Numbered from the stretch's first letter, positions 1 to 8,791 are shown. The stretch: DNA of 36,099 nt from Methanothermococcus sp. SCGC AD-155-C09 (GCA_019561555.1 JAHEQB010000079.1:1-36099); one strand, 5' to 3'. The notes: a model not told the origin generated them from the sequence alone. Program-made: numbers and translations.

Positions 1-504
1 AACTATTATATCATTGATTTCTACATTATTCAAGTTTTTTTTAAAATCTCTTAGCATTATCCCTTTTCTATAATCTTTCTGATAGACCTTAGTATATTTC
101 ATGCCAAAAGATCTTAGAATCCTTCTGACATATGGTATAATGAGTATTTTATTCCAAATTTTTCTCTAATTAACTTCTGTATTTCTTTTGTTGTCCATGA
201 ATCTTTTCCCTTTAGAATATTCTTGAGTTCCCCATTATTCTTTGTAAGTTTGGATGGTCTCCCTCCGTATTTTGGAAGTAAACCCCCATATCCTTCTGAA
301 TTCCATTTTTTTAGATATACATAGCCTGTAGCCTTAGAAACTCCTATTGCTCCTGCTGCTTTTTTAACTTTCATTTCTTTGTAGGGGTGTTTTATAAAAT
401 CCTTTTTTAAGGAGTGCTGCATCCTTCTGCTCTCTAATCTTTCTATTTAATTCTTCTTCTGATAAATGTTTTATAACCTTATAAATGCATTTTCCGCTCA
501 TGTT
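1..504 (-). pseudogene. IS630-like transposase remnant, two frameshifts, runs off the left edge
   Basis: The reading starts at ATG 504 (MSGKCIYKVIKHL) and continues through a helix-turn-helix region typical of the N-terminal part of IS630/Tc1-like transposases (KKAAGAIGVSKATGYVYLKK, then KYGGRPSKL). One extra base near 429 moves the reading into the frame that carries the helix-turn-helix. A second shift near 130-131 is needed to continue as VRRILRSFGMKYTKVYQKDY, which then leaves the window at position 1 with the catalytic DDE part unseen. Both shifts break otherwise family-like sequence, so the gene is probably dead, unless programmed frameshifting operates. The assignment to IS630 rests on motif recognition, not on a search. 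Confidence 0.75.
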
Positions 505-591
505 ATTACATTGTTATATTTATAACATAAATATTTTATGTGATCATTACTTAATATATTCATGTTATTATATAAAGTATGAGTTTAGATA

Positions 592-609
592 ATTATGTGC
601 TTGACTATA
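592..609 (-). repeat. Terminal inverted repeat of the IS630-like element
   Basis: Read on the minus strand from 609 the sequence is TATAGTCAAGCACATAAT, followed inward by a stretch resembling ATCTAAACTCATA. It lies about 90 bp upstream of the transposase start. It matches the ends of the dispersed elements in this window, for example TATAGTTAAGAACATAAT at 6661, so it is probably the outer end of the parent IS. The other end is outside the window. Confidence 0.6.
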
Positions 610-966
610 TATTTCTTATCTGGACATACCTAAAATTAAAAATAAAAAATAATATAAAAAAATAAAATTAAAATAATTTTAAAAAAATAATATTTTTAAT
701 CTAAATCTTAAATATGGAGGAAAAAAAATAAAAATATTTGAAAATATATTTAAAAATATAAGAGAAAAAGCAAATACTTAAGAGATAAAAAAATAAATAC
801 TTAAAAAGTAGAAATAAAGTAGAATGTAATACTTAAAGAGTATAAATTCCATACCTCTAATTTTCCCTCTTCCTACGCTCCTAAGCACTGGATGTCCAGA
901 GGAAACTCTTTAAGTATAAGGTTACTTTATTTATAATAAGTTTAAAATGTTATGTGTTTCATTATA
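610..966 (-). mobile_element. Dispersed repeat copy A (MITE-like)
   Basis: The core CCAGTGCTTAGG is on the minus strand at 891-880. It is flanked by an 11-bp inverted pair, TACTTAAAGAG near 830-840 and CTCTTTAAGTA at 906-916. The right end at 949-966 resembles the family terminus (TATAATGAAACACATAAC read inward from 966). The left boundary is not sharp; I place it against the IS terminus at 609. The interior is AT-rich with no coding potential. Confidence 0.6.
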
Positions 967-986
967 ATTATTTTAATGGTGGTAGG

Positions 987-1469
987 TTGGAAATAAAAAG
1001 GAGATATTACCTTAAAAAGAAAGAATTAAAGGAAATAACAGAGGAATTAAATAAAATATTTGGAAAAGAAATAATCCCTAAAGGGGCCAAGGGAGAGTTG
1101 GCAATAACTAAAAACTATGAAACGATTTTAATAGATAATGAACCTGTGGCCTTTAAAATAAACAATAAAGTATATCCTACCTTAAAGACCTTAATACATC
1201 ATAATCTGGATAAAGGTAAGGTAGTGGTAGATATGGGGGCTGTGAAATTTTTAGCCAATGGGGCTGATGTTATGGCCCCTGGAATAGTGGATGCCCATGA
1301 GGATATAAAGGAGGGAGACGTGGTTTTTGTAGTGGATGAAACTCACAATAAGCCATTATCTGTTGGTATTGCCCTAATGGATGGCATAACAATGAAGAAT
1401 TCTAAAACAGGTAAGGCCATAACCACTATACATCATATTGGGGATGATATTTGGAATTTTAATAAATAA
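987..1469 (+). CDS. PUA-domain RNA-binding protein
   Basis: This 160-residue protein has an N-terminal helical basic region (MEIKRRYYLKKKELKEITEE) and a C-terminal PUA domain. The domain begins around VVVDMGAVKFLANGADVMAP and continues through GIVDAHEDIKEGDVVFVVDE to the final strands. The layout matches archaeal stand-alone PUA proteins of the MCT-1/Tma20-like type, which bind structured RNA; the exact target is unknown. The TTG start at 987 is preferred because GGTGGTAGG lies just upstream. An in-frame GTG at 954 would put the start inside the end of repeat copy A and has no good ribosome binding site. The gene is first in a probable operon with the methyltransferase and Nif3-like genes (27 bp to the next start). 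Confidence 0.8.
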   Translation: MEIKRRYYLKKKELKEITEELNKIFGKEIIPKGAKGELAITKNYETILIDNEPVAFKINNKVYPTLKTLIHHNLDKGKVVVDMGAVKFLANGADVMAPGIVDAHEDIKEGDVVFVVDETHNKPLSVGIALMDGITMKNSKTGKAITTIHHIGDDIWNFNK

Positions 1470-1496
1470 TATTTAAAAAACATTTAAAGGAATGTT

Positions 1497-2144
1497 ATGA
1501 GAATACTAAAAATTAAGGATATAATTATAAAAACCCATCATAATGTATATGAACCTGCCGAGGATAGCCAACTTTTAATGGATAATTTAGTAAATATTAA
1601 AAATAAAGTGGTTTTGGATGTAGGTACTGGAACAGGAATACAGGGAATATATGCCTCAAAGAGGGGAAGTAGGATTACAGTTGGAGTGGATATTAACCCT
1701 TATGCCATAGAACTTAGTAAGGAGAATGCCCTATTAAACAATCTAAAATTAAATAAAAATATTTTTTTCTTTCAAAGTGATTTATTTGATAGTATGGATA
1801 TAATAACAAAAAACCTTGGAATAAATAAATTTGATGTTATCCTATTTAATGCTCCCTATCTACCTACCTCTGAGGAGGAAAAAATTCAGGGCTATTTAAA
1901 TTATGCATTTGATGGGGGAAAGGATGGGAGAAGGGTACTTGATAGATTTATTTCAGAGGTTGGAGATTATTTAAAGGAAGATGGAACAATTCAAATAGTG
2001 CAGTCCTCCCTAACTGGGGAGGAGAAAACCCTAAATAAATTAAAAAAATATGGTTTTTATGGTAAAAAAACTGCATATATTAAGTATCCCTATGAGGAAT
2101 TACAGATAATCACTGCAAAGAGGGATTGTAATGATAAACCATGA
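1497..2144 (+). CDS. HemK-family class I methyltransferase, probable release factor glutamine methyltransferase
   Basis: This 215-residue protein starts with YEPAEDSQLL, the N-terminal signature of the HemK2/Mtq2 group. It then has the S-adenosylmethionine-binding loop VLDVGTGTGIQGI (about residues 39-51) and an acidic residue after strand 2 (VGVDINPYA). The substrate motif, NPPY in most members, is here NAPY (about residue 118) within LFNAPYLPTSEEE. Mtq2-type enzymes methylate the GGQ glutamine of translation termination factors, which is the likely role here. A related N-methyltransferase activity cannot be excluded because the second motif residue is altered. The gene overlaps the next one by 14 bp, which indicates cotranscription and perhaps coupled translation. 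Confidence 0.75.
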   Translation: MRILKIKDIIIKTHHNVYEPAEDSQLLMDNLVNIKNKVVLDVGTGTGIQGIYASKRGSRITVGVDINPYAIELSKENALLNNLKLNKNIFFFQSDLFDSMDIITKNLGINKFDVILFNAPYLPTSEEEKIQGYLNYAFDGGKDGRRVLDRFISEVGDYLKEDGTIQIVQSSLTGEEKTLNKLKKYGFYGKKTAYIKYPYEELQIITAKRDCNDKP

Positions 2145-2898
2145 AAAAATGGAATTAACGGTAGAGAAAATAATACATACCATAGAGGATTTTGCACCTA
2201 AAAACTTAGCAATTGAAGGAGATAATATTGGACTTCAAGTTGGGAATGACTTAAATAAATCTGTTGAAAGAATAGGGATTGCATTGGATCCCTCTTTGAA
2301 GGTTATTAAAGGGGCCCATAATAAAAATGTTGATTTTTTATTTACTCACCATCCTATCTTAAAGGATCCTATAAGATCATTTAATGGTCTAATATATGAG
2401 AAATTAAAAATATTAATAGAGGGGGACATAATATTGTATTCTGCCCATACAAATTTGGATATTTGTAAAAATGGTTTAAATGATGCCCTTGCTAAATTGT
2501 ATGATTTAAAGGATGTTGAATATCTATATAGCAATGGATTGGGAAGGATAGGGGTATTTAATGGGACCTTTGAGGATATACTACATCTCACAAAGAAATA
2601 TCTAAATGAAAATCCCAAGGTTGTAAATTCAGAGATTGTTGAGGATAAAAGAGTCTTTAAAGTTGCTGTTCTCTCAGGTTATGGCCTCTCTCAAAGGGAT
2701 ATTGCCCAAGTATCAAAGTTAGCAGATGTTTATATATCTGGAGATTTAACCCATCACTCCGAGATATTGGCAGAGGACCTTAATCTATGTGTAATAGATG
2801 CTGGGCACTATGGCACAGAGGTTTATGGATTAAAGGAATTTTTAAAGTATCTCAATGAAGTATTTGATGATATTGATATAATATCTTTGGATTTTTAA
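2131..2898 (+). CDS. Nif3-like dinuclear metal-centre protein (GTP cyclohydrolase I type 2 homologue)
   Basis: This 255-residue protein belongs to the NIF3/YbgI/DUF34 family. Metal-ligand motifs are visible: FTHHPILKD (about residues 71-79) and SAHTNLD (about 103-109) in the N-terminal half, GDLTHH (about 209-214) and DAGHYGTEVYGL near the C-terminus. These ligands form a two-metal site in family structures. The biochemical role is not settled, so I give none. The start at 2131 overlaps the methyltransferase gene and has AGAGGGA upstream; a second methionine seven codons in (MELTVEK) is a possible alternative. Confidence 0.8.
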   Translation: MINHEKMELTVEKIIHTIEDFAPKNLAIEGDNIGLQVGNDLNKSVERIGIALDPSLKVIKGAHNKNVDFLFTHHPILKDPIRSFNGLIYEKLKILIEGDIILYSAHTNLDICKNGLNDALAKLYDLKDVEYLYSNGLGRIGVFNGTFEDILHLTKKYLNENPKVVNSEIVEDKRVFKVAVLSGYGLSQRDIAQVSKLADVYISGDLTHHSEILAEDLNLCVIDAGHYGTEVYGLKEFLKYLNEVFDDIDIISLDF

Positions 2899-3161
2899 CT
2901 TTTTATTATTTTTAAGGCTGTTATTTCTCATTCCTAAGTATAATTAAAATAAAAATAAGGAATTAAAATTTAGTAATTATCAAAAATAAATAATTAGTAT
3001 TAATGGAAAATTTCTAAACTTATAATAAATATTTTATTTTAATATAAATTTATTTAGAATTAATTAAGAATAATAATTAACATAAAAATTAAAAAATAAT
3101 TTAAATAATTAAAAAATAAAAGTTTAAAATATTATACATAACTAAAAATATAAAAAAATAC

Positions 3162-3517
3162 AATTATGGACGAAAACATAACCTTAATTTAATCTATGAT
3201 ATATAAAAATAATGGAATATAAAATATAACAAAAAGTAATACTTTAAGTCCCATCTTAGCCTGATAAAGTTAATAATTTTCCTGTCAAAGGATTCTACCT
3301 ACCCTTCCAGTGCTTAGGATCATTATATAAATTATATAGGATTAGGATTTACTTTTTATGTATTGCCCTTTTTAAGTATTTTAAAACCTTATATTTTTAT
3401 ATTTTATTTTATTATTTTTTTATCCTTTTCATTAATTCTTAATGGGAATTAAGATTTTATAGTTTATTTTTATTTTAATTATCCTTATAAAATCATTACA
3501 ATTATTGCTTTAACCTT
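3162..3517 (+). mobile_element. Dispersed repeat copy B
   Basis: This repeat fills most of the 690-bp gap between the Nif3-like gene and pheA. The core CCAGTGCTTAGG is at 3307-3318, preceded by GTCAAAGGATTC and followed by GGATTTACTTTTTATG and a T-rich tail, as in copies D, H, J and K. The ends are degenerate: GACGAAAACATAACC on the left resembles the inward reading of copy M, and ATTATTGCTTTAACC on the right resembles the family terminus. The boundaries are approximate. Confidence 0.5.
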
Positions 3518-3590
3518 ATTTATTAATAAAAAATTTTTTTATTTATTTTTACGATTAATTTATTTAATTATTATAATCAAAGGTGAAATT

Positions 3591-4445
3591 ATGATATATT
3601 GTTTAGGGCCCAATGGTAGTTATTCTGAAATGGCTGCCAAGGTATTTTCCAAGATAATAGGGGATAATGATATACTATGTTGCAATTCAATCTATGAGGT
3701 TTTTCAATGTTTGGAGGATTCAGAGGGGCATTCCTCCTGTGGGGTAGTGCCCTCTGAAAATTCCATAGAGGGATCAGTATCCCTTACACAGGATTTATTA
3801 TTGGAGTTTCATGATAAAATAAGAATATATGGAGAATTGGATATAAATATAAATCACTGTTTAATAGGTTATAATAAGGATAAGATAAAAAAAATATATT
3901 CCCATCCTCAAGCCCTTGCCCAATGTAGAAAATACATAAAAAAATATGGATGGGAGGCCATACCTGTATCAAGTACTGCAAAGGCTGTTGAATTGGCATA
4001 TAATACAAAAAATGAGGAAGTTGGAGCAATAGCCTCCAAAGAGGCTGCTAAACTATATAATTTAAAGATTCTTGAGGAATCCATTCAGGATTATAAAAAC
4101 AATACCACGAGGTTCCTATTGATTGGAAAGTATAATTTAAACTTAATTAAATCATTAAAACCAAATTATGATAAAAGCACCAATGAATTAATAAAATCCA
4201 CCATAATAGTAAAGTTAATTGAAAATAAGCCTGGAGCACTCTATGAAATATTGCGGGAATTTAACAGATATAATGTAAATTTAACAAGAATAGAATCTAG
4301 GCCCTCAAAGGAGGAAATTGGAAATTATTTATTTTACATTGATTACATAACTCCAAGTAATGAAAAAGATCTAATATCTGCCTTAAAAGAGCATGTGGCC
4401 CATATTAAGCATTTAGGAAGTTATAGGGTATTTAGTATTGGTTAA
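3591..4445 (+). CDS. pheA: Prephenate dehydratase
   Basis: The enzyme converts prephenate to phenylpyruvate in phenylalanine synthesis. This 284-residue protein has the periplasmic-binding-like catalytic domain, opening with CLGPNGSYSEMAA. The characteristic VPSENSIEGSV (about residues 54-64), SSTAKAVELA and NNTTRFLLIG (about 174-183) follow, the last containing the catalytic Thr-Arg-Phe triplet. A C-terminal ACT domain (about 205-284: IVKLIENKPGALYEILREF, then LTRIESRPS) is the usual site of allosteric inhibition by phenylalanine. There is no chorismate mutase domain, so this is the monofunctional type. The ATG is preceded by AGGTGAA. The gene appears monocistronic. Confidence 0.93.
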   Translation: MIYCLGPNGSYSEMAAKVFSKIIGDNDILCCNSIYEVFQCLEDSEGHSSCGVVPSENSIEGSVSLTQDLLLEFHDKIRIYGELDININHCLIGYNKDKIKKIYSHPQALAQCRKYIKKYGWEAIPVSSTAKAVELAYNTKNEEVGAIASKEAAKLYNLKILEESIQDYKNNTTRFLLIGKYNLNLIKSLKPNYDKSTNELIKSTIIVKLIENKPGALYEILREFNRYNVNLTRIESRPSKEEIGNYLFYIDYITPSNEKDLISALKEHVAHIKHLGSYRVFSIG

Positions 4446-4483
4446 AAATTATTTTTATTTAGTATTAATTAGATTATTTTTAA

Positions 4484-5443
4484 TTACCATTTATGGATAT
4501 ACCCCCCAGGTTTCAATTCTATGTCATCTATGTAATGCCCCTCCTCAATTACCTTACCGATCTTAATTGCCCTTCCATTACATTCTTCCTTTAATTTATG
4601 TATTACCTCTTTGGATCTCTCTGTTGTAAATAGCAATTCAAATTCTTCGCCACTATTTAAGGCGGCTACTATTGGGTCGATGTTTAATCTATGGCAGAAC
4701 TCCATAACATCCTTTGGAATGGCATTTAAAAGTTTTTTACTATATACCTCAAAGTTGCCAATATAGAATAGTTCTTTTTTAAGGCCATCGGATATATCAC
4801 AACAGGAGTTTATATATTCATTTATAACAATTCCCTCATTTACCCTTGCCATAGGTTCTGTTAATTTTTTTATGATATTGGGATATTCCTCTAAAAGGCT
4901 TTCAAAGGTTCTTTTATTAATTATACCCTTATCTTTCATTTTAATAATTTCCAATGCACAATATACCCTTCCAATATCATAGGTAATCATTATATCCTCT
5001 CCAATATTCCCTCCCCTAAATATTGGATTCTTTGTTATCCCAAATGCTGTGCCACAGAGGGTTAATTCCTTTGAATTGTTTGTATCCCCTCCCACAATGG
5101 GACATTTATATTCTCTTGCCATGTGATCCATACCTTTGGTTAATTCCATAATAAAATCCTTTTTTGGGGCATTAAATCCCATTGATACCACAATACCAAG
5201 GGGTTTAGCACACATGGCTGCAATATCTGATAAATTGGCAGTAATTATTCTCATACCTATCTGAAAGGGAGTTAATATATCTGGAAAGTGCGTAGATTTA
5301 AACATCATATCTGTAGTAATAACCAAATATTCCCTTTCCAATTTAAAAACTGCACAATCATCCCCTATGGATTTTAATACATTTCCTTTATAAGTTAGGT
5401 TATTGCCTATTATTTTTATAATATCAAGTTCTGTTAAGTTCAT
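4484..5443 (-). CDS. thiL: Thiamine-monophosphate kinase
   Basis: ThiL phosphorylates thiamine monophosphate to thiamine diphosphate with ATP. The 319-residue protein shows the AIR synthase-related fold with its acidic metal-binding motifs: SIGDDCAVF (about residues 26-34), TTDMMFKSTHF (about 43-53), ANLSDIAAM, VGGDTNNSKE and CDISDGLKKE. Length and motif order are those of normal ThiL. The gene converges on pheA with only 38 bp between the stops. A TATA-rich block at 5474-5488 lies 30-45 bp upstream of the ATG on this strand and could be its promoter. Confidence 0.92.
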   Translation of the reverse strand: MNLTELDIIKIIGNNLTYKGNVLKSIGDDCAVFKLEREYLVITTDMMFKSTHFPDILTPFQIGMRIITANLSDIAAMCAKPLGIVVSMGFNAPKKDFIMELTKGMDHMAREYKCPIVGGDTNNSKELTLCGTAFGITKNPIFRGGNIGEDIMITYDIGRVYCALEIIKMKDKGIINKRTFESLLEEYPNIIKKLTEPMARVNEGIVINEYINSCCDISDGLKKELFYIGNFEVYSKKLLNAIPKDVMEFCHRLNIDPIVAALNSGEEFELLFTTERSKEVIHKLKEECNGRAIKIGKVIEEGHYIDDIELKPGGYIHKW

Positions 5444-5500
5444 AGGTATTCCTCAAATCATCTTAAATGATTAAGTATATATATATAAAAAAATAATTAG

Positions 5501-5508
5501 TTTATATT
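5501..5508 (+). promoter_or_regulatory. TATA box for the C/D box sRNA
   Basis: TTTATATT lies about 25 bp before the predicted 5' end of the sRNA at about 5530, the normal archaeal spacing. The placement is inferred from sequence only. Confidence 0.45.
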
Positions 5509-5529
5509 AATTAATATTACTTTAATTTT

Positions 5530-5587
5530 GGTGGATGATGATCGGAGTAGCTTCTGAGTTATGATGATAGATGGGCGAGCTGACACC
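5530..5587 (+). ncRNA. C/D box guide sRNA
   Basis: All four boxes are present in order: C box ATGATGA (5535-5541), D' box CTGA (5554-5557), C' box ATGATGA (5561-5567) and D box CTGA (5580-5583). The two guide stretches are 12 nt each, the usual archaeal spacing. A terminal stem GGTG (5530-5533) pairs with CACC (5584-5587). Archaeal C/D sRNAs direct 2'-O-methylation by the L7Ae-Nop5-fibrillarin complex five bases upstream of D or D'. The D guide (TAGATGGGCGAG) could pair with an rRNA segment containing TCGCCCAT; that target is inference. The RNA sits between divergent thiL and the PgpA-like gene. Confidence 0.85.
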
Positions 5588-5780
5588 ACTTGTTTTATGT
5601 TTTTAGAGGTTTAGAATATATTTTTTATAATTTTTTTAAATAAATAAAAAATAATTAAAAATTTATTAAATAAAAAATAAAAGAAAATAAAATATAATCT
5701 TAAAATTTTAAAATATAAAAAATAAAGCATAGGGTTATAAAAGAAAGGCCCTAATAAAAAAGAACATTGCTACTTACATC

Positions 5781-5845
5781 AAGTAAGATACTGGACTCTA
5801 TCCTTCTCAAATGTAAAAGTTAAAAAATTAACTTTAAAAGTAAAA
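5781..5845 (+). repeat. Second dispersed repeat, copy 1
   Basis: This stretch matches 23468-23534 on the other strand. Shared parts are AAGTAAGAT at one end, a TC-rich middle and the palindrome AAAGTTAAAAAATTAACTTT (5816-5835) at the other. It has no coding potential and lacks the CCAGTGCTTAGG core, so it is a separate or strongly diverged family. The rest of 5588-5991 is AT-rich, apart from a small TAGGG/CCCTA hairpin near 5730-5753. Confidence 0.5.
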
Positions 5846-5991
5846 ATCCTTCATTTTTAGTGTTTTTAGATATTCTTAGGAAATACTGATTTATTATTTT
5901 TAATTAATTTAAATTATTTTTATTTTTTCAAATTATTTATTTTTTATAATTTTTTTATTTAATTTTATAAAATAATTCTTAAGGTAATAGG

Positions 5992-6459
5992 ATGAATAAC
6001 TGTAAGGATATTTTAAATGACTCTAAAATAAGTCTTTTGAAAAATCTGGAAAAATATGGGGTTAATTTGGAAAATATGATAGACTGTGGAATGGAACTGT
6101 GCATTTCCAATGGGGATAAATATAATATCCGAAAAAAACTTGAAAAAATAATATTAAATAAGTTAAATGATCCCAATGTATTGATATTACTAATCTGTGC
6201 CTTAAAACTTGAAGAAGAGGGCATTAAGGGGAACTTACCCTTTGATTATAATGAAGATCCAAATTATATTTATGCAGATGAAGTTATTGGAATGGCAATT
6301 GCCAATGAAATATCTGGAACTAAAGGGATTTTTAACTTTAAATGGTATGATGCAAAAAAGCCCGGTATAATAGGAATTCTTGATAAAAAAGGATATATTT
6401 TTTTAGACGATGCCATAGCAGGTTTTATTGCAGGCTGTATGTCAAAGGTATTTGAATAA
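5992..6459 (+). CDS. PgpA/CobZ-like lipid or alpha-ribazole phosphatase
   Basis: The C-terminal half of this 155-residue protein has the signature of the phosphatidylglycerophosphatase A superfamily: YADEVIGMAIANE (about residues 94-106), FKWYDAKKPG (about 116-125) and the terminal IFLDDAIAGFIAGCMS. In methanogens a member of this family, CobZ, dephosphorylates alpha-ribazole phosphate in cobamide synthesis. Other archaeal members may act on archaetidylglycerophosphate, and the sequence alone does not choose between them. There is no clear membrane segment, which favours a soluble CobZ-like role. The ATG follows AAGGTAATAGG. No other cobamide gene is nearby. Confidence 0.65.
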   Translation: MNNCKDILNDSKISLLKNLEKYGVNLENMIDCGMELCISNGDKYNIRKKLEKIILNKLNDPNVLILLICALKLEEEGIKGNLPFDYNEDPNYIYADEVIGMAIANEISGTKGIFNFKWYDAKKPGIIGILDKKGYIFLDDAIAGFIAGCMSKVFE

Positions 6460-6466
6460 TATATAA

Positions 6467-6642
6467 ATTATAAAGCACATAATTTCCTAATAAAGTAACA
6501 AAAAATAATAAACTCTGTAAAAGATTGCCTTTTTCCCAGTGCTTGAGCATTAAGGAGATAGTATATGATCTTTACTTTTTATGTTTTTACTTCCTTCTTA
6601 AATATTTTAAAATCTTAGATTACTATATTTATCTTAACTATA
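6467..6642 (+). mobile_element. Dispersed repeat copy D (short)
   Basis: The core variant CCAGTGCTTGAG is at 6536-6547, followed by CTTTACTTTTTATG and a stretch resembling TTAAAATCTTAGATTA, shared with copies B, H, J and K. The left end (AAAGCACATAAT) and the right end (ATCTTAACTATA, ending at 6642) are forms of the family terminus. The copy is about 176 bp and starts just after the stop of the upstream gene. Confidence 0.55.
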
Positions 6643-6660
6643 TTATTTTATTTTTTTAAT

Positions 6661-7077
6661 TATAGTTAAGAACATAATATCTTAAACTTATAGCCTATAA
6701 TACACTTAAAAAAACATTTATAATAAAACCTATAAAAAATAAAATAAATAATTATTAAAAAATAATAAAAATATAAAATTGTAGTAAAACATAAAATATT
6801 TCAAACTTATTATAAATATAATAATCTAATACTTAAAGGGTTTCCTCTGCACTTTCAGTGCTTGGGGGTGTAAGGGAGTAGTAATATGGAATTTCTATTT
6901 TTTTTATCTTCTTATATATCTTTAAGTATTTATTTTCCCCTTTTATCTTAAGATCTGGATTATTTTATTTTTTTAATTTTTAATTTTAATTATTTTTTTT
7001 ATTTTAATTTTTTTTAATTATTTTTTTATTATTTTTTATATTTAGGTTTGGTTTAAAAAATTATGTTCTTAACTATA
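6661..7077 (+). mobile_element. Dispersed repeat copy E: 417-bp MITE with perfect 18-bp terminal inverted repeats
   Basis: The left end TATAGTTAAGAACATAAT (6661-6678) and the right end ATTATGTTCTTAACTATA (7060-7077) are exact reverse complements. The core is at 6855-6866 (TCAGTGCTTGGG), within a hairpin that includes GCACTTTCAGTGC. No reading frame of note lies inside. The TA at each outer edge fits insertion at TA, as Tc1/IS630 elements do. This is the best-preserved copy of the family in the window. Confidence 0.8.
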
Positions 7078-7203
7078 AATTTTTTTATTTTATAATTATT
7101 TTTTGGAATAAGGTTTTTATTTTATTAAGTTTTTTAAGACTATAAAAATAATAGAATTAAATTTTAAGTTTTAAATTCCAATAAAAATAGTAAAAAAGAT
7201 TTT

Positions 7204-7235
7204 TTTGAAGAGTCCCAGATGGGTTCCCCTTCAAA
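7204..7235 (-). promoter_or_regulatory. SECIS element of fwdB
   Basis: Read on the minus strand, a lower stem (TTTGAAG with CTTCAAA) is followed by a short mismatched step. Next come the conserved asymmetric internal loop GAA opposite A and an apical stem CCC/GGG closing a 4-nt loop ATCT. This is the archaeal SECIS form, placed in the 3' region about 85 nt after the fwdB stop. It directs selenocysteine insertion at TGA 8267-8265. Confidence 0.85.
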
Positions 7236-7319
7236 AATATTACTTTATTCTGTAGGAGATAGGATACCCAAATTATTTAATATTTATTACAAATTTACAG
7301 GAAGTTATTATTTAATTAA

Positions 7320-8627
7320 TTATAACATTTCCTTTACTTTTTTAAGCATGTAATCGAAAACATCTTTGTCAGTCCAGATTCCCTCTGGAACATCAACGAC
7401 CTTTTTAAGTTCTAATGGAACCCCATCCATTCTATAGGCTACGCCTCCAGTTTCCACTCCTGAAAAGGAGGTGGGTATTACAATATTTGATATTTCTGTG
7501 GTGGGAGTTTGGTGAGGGTCTACACATACCAAGGGTATTTTTGCCATGTGTTCAATTGCCTTTTGTGGGAAGTGTGCCCCAGAATCTGCTGCAATGTTTA
7601 GCATCATATCAGTCTCTCCTCTCTGGAGAACATCATTTGCACAGGTTTCCCCTGGGTTGTATCTTGGATAGCCCCTTGTGAGATCCACACCAAATGGATA
7701 TCCAGTGAGCCATGTAACAACCTGGTTAAATCCATTTACGTTGTAATGTCCTCTCATTGGCATTAATCCAAACTTAGTATAGGTATTTAAGTCAATAATC
7801 AAGTTAATTGCAATATCTACGTTTCTATGTCTTCCCTTGGACATTGTTACTCCCATACCGAAGTATAACTGTCCAAACTGAGCACTTTTACAAAGATCCA
7901 TTGCCTCATAGATAGTTTCAACAGGAACTCCTGCCACAGAATCAACTTCAAATTCATAGCCTCTAAGTGCAGCCCTCATGGCACTTACCAATTCATAGTC
8001 CTTATGGGGTTCCAACTGTACATGTACATCTGCCAATTTTGCAGTATCTGTTTTTCTTGGATCCACCACAATTACAGTTCTGTCGTTTCTTCCCCTCTCT
8101 CTGAAAAACCCTCTGGCATATATAGAATATCTTCCCATGTGTCTTGGGTGGGCATGTATTGGATTACATCCCCAGAATATTACTACATCTGACCTACTTT
8201 TGGCTTCACCAAGAGTACAAACTGGGTATCCTATCTCCTGAACTGCCAATAGTGAAGGTCCATGTCAAACACTTGCAGTGTTATCCAATATGGCACCTAC
8301 TTCAATACCAGTACTTATTGCTGCATGCTGGGCATTACAATCTATGGATGAAAATCCATACATCAAAGGTAATTTTGATTCTACCAATAATCTCGCAGTT
8401 TCTTCTATTGCTGTTTCATAGTCTGTCTTTTTGAAATCATCTTTTTTATTCTCCCTCATTAAAGGCTCTGTATATCTTACAGCACCTTCAAAGTGCATGA
8501 ATTTTGCATGGCCTATCCTACATGCATTCTTTGTTCCAACTATGTGGTTATTCTCTACCATAACTTCAATGTCATCGCAGAGACAACCACAAAATGGACA
8601 TACAACATTTTTTATAACTTCTACCAA
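7320..8627 (-). CDS. fwdB: Formylmethanofuran dehydrogenase subunit B, selenocysteine-containing
   Basis: This is the catalytic subunit of the tungsten enzyme that reduces CO2 to formylmethanofuran in the first step of methanogenesis. The protein opens with [20 protein letters not shown], the N-terminal iron-sulfur motif. It reads through an in-frame TGA (8267-8265) in the context DNTASV-Sec-HGPSLLA, the position where FwdB and FmdB carry the selenocysteine or cysteine that ligates the metal. The remainder is molybdopterin oxidoreductase fold ([18 protein letters not shown], then [16 protein letters not shown]), about 435 residues. A TTG start at 8627 is preferred because GGGGTGA lies 5 bases upstream. 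A GTG three codons earlier (8636) would overlap that site. The other Fwd subunits are not in this window. Confidence 0.93.
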
Positions 8628-8791
8628 AGGAATCACCCCTTATTGGGCTTTATTAATTATTTATTTTTAAAATTATTAATTATAAATAGTTAAATTATTA
8701 ATGATAAATATAATTATTTTTTATAATATTTATATTTTTTTATATTATTTTATTTTTATGATTAATATAAATTTTTAATACCTATAAGATT

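Noticed and set aside
954-986. GTG start at 954 for the PUA gene
   Set aside because: It lies in the end of repeat copy A without a ribosome binding site. TTG 987 has GGTGGTAGG upstream and fits the family start.
2346-2618. Minus-strand ORF of 90 codons inside the Nif3-like gene
   Set aside because: It is antisense to a clear family member and has no supporting motif or ribosome binding site.
8004-8693. Several plus-strand ORFs of 60-96 codons opposite fwdB
   Set aside because: They lie wholly on the complementary strand of a well-supported gene, have no ribosome binding sites and no recognisable motifs.
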